Assembly: GCA_905397405.1 (NCBI GenBank)
Contig: CAJPVJ010000128.1
Span: 1 to 37,482 of the forward strand
Direction of reading: 5' to 3'
DNA: 37,482 nucleotides
From: Oppiella nova
Lineage: Eukaryota > Arthropoda > Arachnida > Sarcoptiformes > Oppiidae
The notes under the pieces were generated by a model, which saw only the letters and a program-made list of their open reading frames with translations, searched no databases and was not told the DNA's origin. Both the position numbers and the translations under genes were made by a program. Within the stretch, counting starts at the first letter, position 1, and every line of letters starts with the position of its first letter. Shown in pieces: positions 11,408 to 23,481 of this stretch.

Positions 11408-14400
11408 AATACGTTACATGGCTTTAGGCCTAAAATGTTAAGAAAAGTCAAAGATTTTGAAGACTTTTATTAATAATAATGGAGTAAACGTTCGCGTCTT
11501 ATATGCACTTAAAAATGTTGAGAAAATCATAAAAATTTCATTTATTAATACGAGTCTAAAGTAAAGGACAGGCGTATAGGATAAGTATTTTTATAAAAAA
11601 TAATATTAAATAGGAATTTGCAGAATATTCTGGGGGCATAAAACTTTGCTCTCTCATTCAGTCACTCACCTCTTATCTCTATTTTGAAAACCTGTGTCTC
11701 TGAAAGTTATTAAAAATACATTCATATAATAAACACTCAAATACTCTACTTTAATATTACTTTTATCAATAGAATAATACTGTAAAGCAGAGCTCAAAAG
11801 TATTTTCCGTTTATTTCTTACATATAAGAAACTTATGCAAAAGATTTAAAAAACAGAATATTCTTAATAAAACACTATTAGCTTATTGTATATATTTAAG
11901 TAACTTATGCCTCAAGAATTATTTACATATAAAATTCTGATAAAAAATAATATTTTATAAGGATTATGAAACAGTAGAATTAAAATTTGACTTTTAAAAT
12001 AAAGATTTATTCCTTAATTAAAACTATAGATTAGAAAATGATTTATACGGCAAATAAGAGATGAAAAATCAAGACATTATGTTCAATAAAACTCTTATAA
12101 ATTCCTGAAAAAATTCAAAAGAATAGGAAAATAAAATTTTATCCATTTTTGTCTGGAGATTAAATTTCAACAATTTTGTTGTATGTATTGTATTTTGTAT
12201 TGAATGGTGTATTCTCTATGCATTTCAGCTGTCATTCATAACTCCCTCGCACTCTATGTGTTGTGTATGTAGTGTAGAAAAGGCATGAATTTTGTATATT
12301 TTTTTAAAGTTTTGATTTTGAGAGACACTCTCTTATAGTAATATACTGTATATATATATAAGAGAAATGAGAATTCAATTCATAAAATATATAAATTCAG
12401 TGAACGTCACAATAAAAATCAGTTCACAATAAGAAAAAACAGTCGAAAAGGACTGGAAATACGAGATTCAATGGGAATATGAAATATATATAAAAATGTA
12501 TATATTTTATAAAAAGGAAAAAATAAAAATTATATTTTATATGAAAAAGACATTTCATTTATTTATGTTTATATTTATTTATATTTGGCTTACATTTCGT
12601 GCAATTCTGTTCGTCCTCTCCATCCCAACAATGAATTATTCCTTAAGAATAAAAATCATATAAAAGTTATATAAAAATCAATTCAATTCAATGAATAAAT
12701 GGATGGAAATGATTGAAAACGTATTCAATAAAATTAATACATATTTCGGGGACTTTTTGCTGTTTTTGTTTTTATATCTCATATATAAATAATAAATTAT
12801 TTGCTGTAATAAAGTTTACGATATTTTTCAATTCCTTATAGCGTGCACATAATCAATATACAGGGTAATATACCCTATGTAGTAATAGGGTTTGTGGTTA
12901 ACGAAAAGTTTTATAGTATTAGCTATACTTTTAATATAAGTGAATAAAAGGCATATAAGTATGACATTTATAATAAGAAATATTGACTTTCAATACACAG
13001 AATATATACGTTTAATATAAACAATAAAATGTCAATAAATACCATCACATCGTTGGCTGATCGGCAGACAAGAGGTTTTGTTTCCGCAGTGAAACTCATC
13101 CTCTTTGCAACTGCAATGGGTTTCGTCGCTCATATCAAAGCAATTAAAATGTCCGCTAAAATGGCATCAAATAAGAAGATTTCAGTTAAGATCGAGATTT
13201 TATTTCTCAGACATATATTCTGTATATAACTGTATATTTAGGTCGATATAAGAGCACAGAATTAAATTAAATATTAAAGCATTTTATTTCTACTCTAATC
13301 TCAAAGTAAATATTAATTGAATATTGAATTATGAGGGTATGGGAGGTAATGGTTAAAGGGATGGGCAAACAATCGTATAGAATTTTAACGAACTAAAAAC
13401 ATTTTATAATTTACTCAAATAGACAATAAAATTAAAGTCCTACACTATACAGTAACTGTATTTTACATATTTAGATCACACAGTAAACAAACAAAGGGCA
13501 ATAAAATAATTTGTTAGACTATAAACAGTAATAAACCGGAGTGCTCCCATATTACTAATGTAGCCTGTAATTGATCCCTAATATTATGTTAAGCTTTTAA
13601 AATAAGTAGCTCATAATGAGTATAAACGTAGAAAAATAAATTTAAAGCGAAAATAAAATAAGAATATTCTCTTAATTCTCTAATCAGTGTAGTGTTGTGT
13701 GGAGTACTTACTCGCAACGTCTGGATTCCGGTATACATAAGCCATTAGCGCACTGCCACTCGCCCTCCAAACACTCTATTATTTATAGACATAAATATCA
13801 TGATAATTAGTTTGCCCTGACTTATGATATGTCCTTGTTATTAATGTGGACGACTCGGATATAAATGGCGTTTAATTGAATAATAAATATTTTAGTGATA
13901 TATGCCGTTGCCAAACACGCAAATTAACTTATTATTTCGGTGTTTGCTTTTTTTGACTGACAATTGCAGTGATATATTAGTCGTTGTGTTTTGGTTTGGG
14001 TTTGTGTTTGCAGTCGTTTTTAGGTCTTTTGCTTTTTATTCGTTATGTTTCCTATTCTGGAGATAAGTTCCCAGAATTTTATTCCGTATTATTGTATATG
14101 TTTTTATCACTAAAAGCCTTGTGATTCCCAATAGAAGTCTTATCTATGCTATCGATAGAAACCAAAGTCATATTCACTTTATGTGTTTAGTGCACAGATT
14201 TATACCAATATCTATCTCTGAGAATACAGAATATTCTGGTGGCGAACACATATAAAATACATATAAATATAATTTTATTTTTATTCTTTTAGTTTTGTCT
14301 CAAATTCTGTTTGTGCGCTGAAAGTGAATATTAGAGTCAGTTTTTATGGTTGAGTGTTGTGTGTAGGGGCCTATCAATCCTAAACATATCATAGCCTATC

Positions 14401-14454
14401 AATAAATCTCAAGTTTTTGACAATCGTTTCACGAAATGGTGTGCAAAAGGAAAG

Positions 14455-14496
<42 letters not shown>

Positions 14497-14703
14497 GTAT
14501 TTGTGTGACAAATCTGTTAGCGATTTCCAATTACTACTGTAGTTGTGTTCAACTAATACTATCTGTTGTGTCAAAACGTGTGATGCCAATGAGAGATGGA
14601 AAGGCATACAGAAAGGGATGATGGCTGAGTAGTAGGAGAGAGAGTAAATCCAAAAAGTTTTCTGCTTGTTAGTAGGGCTTAATGACTAATGATGTGCAAA
14701 ACT

Positions 14704-14738
<35 letters not shown>

Positions 14739-15255
14739 CTAATAAATCACATCAATTTTTTGCTCACTGATGCTCCGATCAGTTGGATATCAGTATCTGA
14801 AATAAAAAGTCTCATCCGTTTCTATGTGTGCGATATGAAAGTCGCTTTGCACTACAAAATCAGTGGCGATGTGATTACAAATTTCATCGCATTTATTCCC
14901 ATTACGGGCTAAGTGTTCAACACCAGAGACTCAGACATACAGCCAAAGTGAACCTAAAACTCGGGGTCTCTTTTCTTCATTGAACTAAATCTCAAGACAT
15001 ATAAAACCATTTTTCCTCAGACCTATCAAATGATGTCTCCGATGAGTATTACTTAACAAAAGTTTTATATCCAATACACGGCGAAAAAGTTTGAGAATTT
15101 TTAGGTATTTGTGAGTTGTGTTCAAATATCTGACATCTCTTTTGATGGCAATCGGGGATTAAATTAATTGAAAATAAAGTTTTTTATTTCTCAGTGAAAC
15201 TTTATCGCTCGTATAAACCGTTAGAAAATGTGGCGAATGTAGTGTAAAATTACTG

Positions 15256-15327
<72 letters not shown>

Positions 15328-15586
15328 TCTGTGTTTTGTAATTCTAATCAATGTTTTATATCCGAGATATTAAAAAGTTAGTGTTTTTATTGATTGCAAT
15401 AAATGTGTTCATTACCTGAATCGTCGACACATTGATATGTATTTGTGGCCACATATCGACACAACTCTTTATGGCCTGAACACCAACCGCCACACCCTCT
15501 GAACCAAACATATAAGTAGTTAAATATAAATAAATAAATCATGAATTCGGGTCAAACACAGAGAGGCATAAAAAGAGGCATACAAT

Positions 15587-15624
<38 letters not shown>

Positions 15625-17748
15625 ACTGAATGGACACAAAAAACAAATAGAAAAGATATAAATAAAAATAAACGATTTTCTAAACAGAAATATTTGTCAC
15701 AAAATAAGGCGAAAGAATGGCAAAACTGTTAGAAGTAAGTGAAGCGAAATAAATAGTGATTTGAGTTTAGTTTAGTTTTGGCTCTTAGTTTGTGTATTGT
15801 TTTTGAATGCGAGAGAAGAAAATGCGGACAGAAATGAATCACAAATGATGGCCACAACCAACAAAAAAGTGGAGCCAATGACTGAATACAAACCTCGGAT
15901 CTCTGGGGTCCTTAATTTTGGCGCAGAAGGGAACGGCAGCTTTCACTTGAAGCAAACAGATCTCGTTTTGATTGCAGCCATTGCAGGCACCGGGCGCTGG
16001 AAATGCATGGGAAAGTCAATGCAGAGATTAGGACTAAATTCATATGAGATGTGCACTAAATATATGGCTAAACGAAAAGTTAATCAAAAAACATTTGCGC
16101 AAAAAACACAATGAATTGTCGACTCGATTCTCACACCATTAGCGAGAATTCTCGACAAATCTCTATTCGTATGAATTCTTTGATAATTAATATTTAATGC
16201 TATAAATAGTTTTTTCTATTGTGAGAAGTTATTCGCAAAATAAATGTATATTAATAATATATTTTATATGCATTTGATGGTGAATGTGGAGCCAATACTT
16301 AAGCACCTCTTTTATGATATTTGTTAGAGTCTTATCTCCATATTTCTCATTGCATTTGCTATACTAATACCAAATGAATACTTCAGTTATACTTATGCCG
16401 TAATTCAGATATCAAAACGAAAAAAGTCGATTGTATTGACATTTAGCACTCTATGAAGTATTGTATAAATCAGTAATTGAATGGATATTTTTGTGCAAAA
16501 AATACTCTCTATTCCCAAAATACATTAATAATTTGTATACTTTAGCTAAAAATAATTTTTACTATTCCGTGAAATGCGCTAAAACTTTAGTGAAAAGTAA
16601 TTAAGGGCTTAATCCACACAATTACGTTAAATATATGCAAATATTACGACTAATGCCCTGGTGATCCCAGTGGTCTATCATATAAATGAATGCAATCGTA
16701 TAATACATACTCTGCTCGCCGCCGATGTGCTGAGACGTCTCATTAGTACTGGACGTGGAGTTAGGCTTATATTCTGCGGAGGAATCGGTGGCATCGCACC
16801 GACAGTCCCTAATCTCGAGCTCTTGTTGCTCGCTATGACTCACTCGACAGATATCGCTGTTAAGGACGTCTCCATTGTGTGCCAAACACTTCCGGATTCT
16901 GCTGTGAATTCTGCCGGAATCGCACTTATTATTGAGTCCACGACAGGGCGACCACTCCGACCAATTAGACCAAAATGCTGTCCCATCGCCACCACTCGCC
17001 CCCACTCTCTCATTGTCGCCCACATTCACCACATCCCTGTCCACTACCACTACATCCTCGTCGTTGTCGTGTCGCTCATTCACGAGTCGTTTGGAGTCGA
17101 CTTCTCGTCCTTTAAATAATTAATTTTTCGTTTAGAGTCACAAAAAACAAAACAATTGCAAAAACACAGTAACAATAGTCTTGAACACAAACTCTGCTTT
17201 ACGACTAATTAATGGCTTTTCTGAATGGATTAGTTTTACAATGAATTTCAGTTTCAAGAATCAAATGTAATTTTGTTTCTGTTTTTAGGCTAAATGTCGG
17301 GAGAGAGAGAAAGTGTGTGTAAAATATAACTTTAAGTCAAAGACAATACTCTGAATACTCTCTAAATAAGTAAAACTATTCTTAAGTTTGAGAAATCGAT
17401 TGCTTATACAGTAGTTGTGCCCCAAATTCGGCACAAAACTAGCATTTGATTACATTTTCATTTTGTTATTATATTCTCTTTTCAGCGAAAAAGTTTTGCT
17501 CAAAATTTTTTAGAGCTTTTTATACAGATTCTAAAAACTTGTGTTTTTGAAAACAAAAATTTTTCAATTAAACTAAATATACTACACACATACAACCAAA
17601 ACTATTTTCATATATTTTGGATCTCAAAAATTCATTAATAATTTCTCATCATTTAGTGTTTTATATTCATAACTATTTTGTCATTAATTTTCGCTCATAT
17701 GATATACGATATAACTGTCTGTATGTTCCGTATAATGAGTGCTGGAAT

Positions 17749-17797
<49 letters not shown>

Positions 17798-19761
17798 TTG
17801 TGCTCAAAACTCATGGCATTAAATATAATACGAAATGTATGTGTTATTCATAATACAAAACTAAAAATTTCTAACATATAATCAATCATCAAATTCTTTG
17901 GGATTTTCATCACTTTCCCAACACTTCCTAGCAATCAGTATATAATGCTATGATATGTTTGGGCTAAACATCACATTAATATTAACTTTTAATTTGCAAT
18001 TCTTGGTGTAAAACAAGTTTCATTTTTATTTCCATATATAATATATAAAAATGAACGCTAAGTGTCAGACATGGAGTTCATCATCTAAAAGGGTTTGTGT
18101 TATTAAATATCACATATGAAAGCAATTCTCGAAAGACATGGACACTATTCCGCTGCTAAACACATAATACATGCCTTTATTGTCGGCTATTGTCTACTCG
18201 TAAGTGAGTATTTAGTGTTAAAGACACACAAAACTCGAAGTATTTATTAAATATAATCTCCTTTTGCTCTTTGGATGAAAAACGCAGACAAAAGAGTAAA
18301 CGAAATATTAAGAGAAAAAAGAGATTAAAAGTATAACAGAATAAGTGAAGAGTGGAGTTAAGAATAGGAACTGTAGGAAAGGGATGGAAAGGGATGCCAA
18401 TGAGAGATGGAAAGGCATACAGAAAGGGATGATGGCTGAGTAGTAGGAGAGAGAGTAAATCCAAAAAGTTTTCTGCTTGTTAGTAGGGCTTAATGACTAA
18501 TGATGTGCAAAACTGGTAGAGCACAGACACACACATACAAGTGCTGACATACAAGTGCTGATGTACTTACCCGTAGTGATGGCTGAGTCTGGCTTACCAT
18601 CCCTTCCATCATGACTGCCCTTTACAACAGAAGCGATCGGCGAATCAGTTGCCAAACCATTTCCGGTATTAGCCATCACTGGTCGGTAGCCATTGGGCAT
18701 CAGTGGCGGACTGGGGGCTGGAGAGCCGGCAACTTCGGGGGCACTGGCATTAGGTGCCGGCGCGCTGGCTGTGGCGGTGGATAAGGCTATAAATAATGAA
18801 CGCGAAGATTCGTTTAAATCCCATTCCGAGACTCTAGTCATATAATAATGAGTAGTATTTATGGTTATGTGCTTTGATTGCTTTGATAGATCAGTGGCCG
18901 CCCGTCCTCCTTGGGTGCTATCATTTGCATGCATTACGCGACTAAATAGCGGCTCATTAAACGACATTTGAGTTACAGTCTCGTCATTCGCTACCATTAT
19001 ATCTCTGGTCTCTATTGTCGAGCAAAAAGAGTTCATTTGAGAGATCCAGAAGAATAAGTGAAGAATAAGTAATCCATTATATTGTGAGTGAATTCAGTGG
19101 CAAATCATTAGCAAAAATCATTATCTCTTATATCAGTTATATTACATAAAACCGTATAATAAGTTAGTGTCGGATATTGTGCTCTATTTATATGTTATGT
19201 GTTATACTGTTATCTATCGATAGTTTGTATTTAATAGCAAACCATTAGAAGACATGCCTTTAGTATTAGCGAAATCACGTGCAGAATATTTATTATCTGT
19301 GATGCCATCATCCAAAACAGTGGTAACGGTATCATTGGCACCGACAACAGCACCAGCAGCTGCTACAGTGCCACCGATCACATTACGCTTCCCTCTAATA
19401 TATGCCATCGACGCCAAAGAGCCCATAGAGTAGGTCGGCGCAGATATATCGCTAATAACAGTGCTGTAGTCATAATGGTGTCGTTGGGCACCCGACCACT
19501 GGTATGTCTGATGGCAGTCGTAATAGTGTAGTGACAGCGTTGGCACCGGAGATAAGGAATTATTTCGGTATAAGTCCAACACATTATGCTTTTGAACACT
19601 GTTTTCATGCACTAAGTTATCATCAGTGAGTTTAGCGCCGATAGCACTACCGCTTCTCATATCTACTAAATTATAATAAAACCATTTTTCAATCGACGCA
19701 CTGATACCTATGGATAGTATGAGTATATATTTTTTGTGTAGTGAACAGTCATATTAGGGAT

Positions 19762-19803
<42 letters not shown>

Positions 19804-20958
19804 GTGAGTTATATAAGAAATAGAAAAAAGTTTTTCGTGCACTGGAAAGATAGTTACGGTATCTCTATCTATCTATCTATTTAATAGTGTGTGTGAATGA
19901 AGGGGAATGGTAGGCGAGTGTGTGAGTGAGAAATACATGCCATTAGTTGCCGTTCACATGCGATAAAAAAAACTTTTATTGTTTTATATTTGGGATTCGC
20001 TTTTGTGTGGAGTTCAAGATTTTTTTCTCTGGTTTTTAATGGAGAGACCAAAAGTGCAAAATACAGACAATAATATAAACCGTTAAGTGTTTAACAATTT
20101 TTTGAACACTATTTTTTACATACAGTGTATTACTAAACATTCAATTCATGAATATATTGTATCCAGAAAAAAGTTGTATCACAATTTTTATTATTAAAAG
20201 TTTTTTTCCGGGAATTATATGCACTTTTAGTGAGAGATTTTTATCGGGATATAAAATTGAACTTTTTTTCATTGCAATAAAACTGGAGTACAATTCAATA
20301 TAAATTGAAAGTTTGCGGTAATATTGAGCGCCAGAAAAAAGTAGTGATTTTATTGAGGAAAGGAGGGAATGGCACATATCATAGTCACCATAAGAAATGA
20401 ATTCAAATAAAAAAATCTTTCAATTTTTTCACTTTATATTTCTTACACACAATCTATTCATAGAAATTGTGTGATAATGAAGGCACACATCTATTATGCG
20501 ATGTGTTTGAAGTCACCATAAGAAATGAATTCAAATAAAAAAATCTTTCAATTTTTTCACTTTATATTTCTTACACACAATCTATTCATAGAAATTGTGT
20601 GATAATGAAGGCACACATCTATTATGCGATGTGTTTGAGTGAAACATATATAAAATATATACATAACCGACACATAAACATAAAAAAATAAATTTCATTC
20701 AATATACTTTTTACATAGATATACAGTATAACACGGAATAACATATAATAAAGTGCACACAAATATATGGCGAAGACATTTATAGACAAGTTATTGAAAC
20801 GTCTTATAGTATATTGAATTGAATTGAGCGATAAGAGGGGAATGGAGGTTTTGTGAAATATTTGGCTCAGGCTATAAATGACATGATAACTACCAGAGTA
20901 CTCGTAGGCAAACGAGAGACCCAATAAAGCAAATTTATTTAGTCGTATGGCTAAAACA

Positions 20959-20989
<31 letters not shown>

Positions 20990-21527
20990 ATCCCTAATAT
21001 GACTGTTCACTACACAAAAAATATATACTCATACTATCCATAGGTATCAGTGCGTCGATTGAAAAATGGTTTTATTATAATTTAGAGTCACCATAAGAAA
21101 TGAATTCAAATAAAAAAATCTTTCAATTTTTTCACTTTATATTTCTTACACACAATCTATTCATAGAAATTGTGTGATAATGAAGGCACACATCTATTAT
21201 GCGATGTGTTTGAAACATATATAAAATATATACATAACCGACACATAAACATAAAAAAATAAATTTCATTCAATATACTTTTTACATAGATATACAGTAT
21301 AACACGGAATAACATATAATAAAGTGCACAAAAATATATGGCGAGGACATTTATAGACAAGTTATTGAAACGTCTTATAGTATATTGAATTGAATTGAGC
21401 GATAAGAGGGGAATGGAGGTTTTGTGAAATATTTGGCTCAGGCTATAAATGACATCATAACTACCAGAGTACTGGTAGGCAAACGAGAGACCCAATAAAG
21501 CAAATTTATTTAGTCGTATGGCTAAAA

Positions 21528-21565
<38 letters not shown>

Positions 21566-23436
21566 TTTACGATGTGATTGCCATTCAAGAGCACATCCAT
21601 AATAAGACATTCCCTCTAAACATATCTAATTTATTTGCCGATTCCGTTGACTCAAAGATTTCAATTGCAATTCCTATGAAAAACACACTCTATTTGCAGA
21701 GATATAAGACTTAAAGGAGGAATGCATTGATAACTCGCTGTCCTATTCATACATTAAATTAATGATGTATTCAATCCATTGATATCTATAAATCAATTAT
21801 CGCACAATCATTCACTACTACCCCATATTACATTGGACTGGGATTTAGGGTTAGCAGCCTAAAGGTTGTGCTCATATTAACCCATACCAGTGACACACAA
21901 TTCAATTCAATGCGAGATATAGTCTTAATTGAAGTGAAAGACATAAACAATATTTTCTCATCACTTGATTCAAAACAGAGATTAGTTTCAAAATGAACAC
22001 TGATTTTGCTTTTATTATAACAATTTGATAGCGACGAAGGGATTAAAAAATTAATTAAATGTTAGAAATATATAATAATACATAAAACTTGAGCATAAAG
22101 TGATCCCTTGGTTGAGAGGATCGGGAGCTTTTCATTGAGTAGTTTGTCATGTAGTGAATGGTTACACTATTTCTCATTAACGCGAAATTCACGTATTTTT
22201 CACTCATTGTGTGCTAATCCCCGGCACTTATCAATCATTTATATAATGTTCAACTGATATGTGCAGCGAAAATGGCTTTTAATAGGGAATCAAAATATAA
22301 ATTACAAGTAAAATCGTTATGCAGTACACTATACACATACTGTGGACCTCAGAAATGATGTCACCCGTGCCATGAATTCAATTCATTACGGGGTTTGTCT
22401 GTTGGGTTCAAAACACTTTGATATGTCTACAGAATATACGATTTTTTCCCATTGAATGACAAAATTTTAATTAATTCTTATCACCAAAAACTACTGTTAA
22501 TAGTCGACGCCGTCATAAAACTACAAGTGATATGAGTTTTACAATTGAATAGAGGTTTAGATAGAGAGGGGAAGGGCTGACTCTTTTACAAATGAAGATA
22601 TACTGTGTATATACTGTGATATACTGTGATAACCAAGCACAGAATACGGTATAATAAAAGTTTAACTACTTTTCAGCACATATGGAGAGTTAATTAAATG
22701 GTATTTTTCGATATAAAATGACGATTGGGTACTAAACGTGTGTGAAGTGGAAATGGGTTGAGAAATAAATGCAATCATAAAAAGTGTGGGCAAAAGACCT
22801 GTGAATTTAATGGTCGTGATGTCGACGCGTAGGTTACCGGCCGGTAGTCTGCCGTGTCTTCTCTCCAATGCGTTGATGAAAGTGAGGCCCACTTCTTGTG
22901 CGGCCGTCAAGAGTACGATATTCAATGAGATCCGACATTTGACGACAACACCCGCCCCCGCATTGCTCTCACTGTTTGTGTCATAGGAGTGATACGCAAA
23001 ATGTTTAGTAAATTGTGTTTTAAAATACAAATTAATTTCGTTTCGCTTCACTGCTATTCCCATCACTCGTATGGAAAGCGAGGTTTTCAATGAATATATC
23101 ATTCAATCGTTTAGAGAATAGGAGTTTTATATCGGAGTTATGGGAACAGTAGTGCACAAACAATTTGCTGGCTAATCGGTGATCGCATGAGTTGGTAGGA
23201 CTCACCTAAATTCATAGACTTGTGTTAAGTTATATATTTTGGCCAAAGGACTCTCCAAAAACATTTCGTCCATCTGTTAGCGGAAAATAAATTAAAATTA
23301 ATTTTAATGAATGCGATAAAGAAATATAAATTAAATTAAATAATAGCAAAATTAAATTGAATCCCATTTTGTGATACACTTTCGGCTAATGAGACTGTAA
23401 TTTGGTTTTCTCTATCTCTTTGCGATATTTACAGAA

Positions 23437-23481
<45 letters not shown>

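Larger units (their letters stand above)
9847..12593 (-). other. Intron 13 (2.7 kb)
   Basis: It lies between exons 13 and 14 in phase 1. It holds GA tracts, the inverted exon fragment and a CAGAATATTCTG palindrome at 11621. No further exon was found in it. Confidence 0.6.
13776..15415 (-). other. Intron 10 (1.6 kb)
   Basis: It holds two GA tracts, direct repeat copy 1, the AAT tract and a CAGAATATTCTG palindrome at 14227. No exon seen. Confidence 0.6.
17110..18570 (-). other. Intron 7 (1.5 kb)
   Basis: It holds a GA tract and direct repeat copy 2 near its 5' end. A frame of about 95 codons at 18177-18464 shows no conserved pattern. Confidence 0.6.
19663..22798 (-). other. Intron 5 (3.1 kb) with the duplication nest
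   Basis: All the 128 bp, 476 bp and 99 bp repeats lie inside this intron, between the SEA and linker exons. The remainder (21.56-22.8 kb) is AT-rich with nothing recognised. Confidence 0.6.

Noticed and set aside
13019-13120. Plus-strand sequence resembling a TWLADR-type CRIC peptide
   Set aside because: Considered while searching for missing cnk exons, but the bases belong to LDLa exon 12 on the other strand.
15797-16114. Plus-strand frame of 105 codons
   Set aside because: It overlaps minus-strand exon 9, which has splice sites, matching phases and a cysteine pattern. The plus frame has none of these.
16661-17119. Plus-strand frame of 152 codons
   Set aside because: Antisense shadow of the TSR exon, whose WSxWSxW ladder on the minus strand is decisive.
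18177-18464. Minus-strand frame of 95 codons
   Set aside because: It overlaps direct repeat copy 2, is low in complexity, and has no domain pattern or splice fit to the neighbouring exons.
20622-21600. Two similar minus-strand frames of 122 and 147 codons
   Set aside because: They are the two copies of the 476 bp non-coding duplication plus a GA tract. Their similarity reflects DNA duplication, not a gene family.
21820-21900. Possible tRNA-like stretch
   Set aside because: No cloverleaf, no B-box GGTTCGAATCC-type sequence and no acceptor stem could be drawn.
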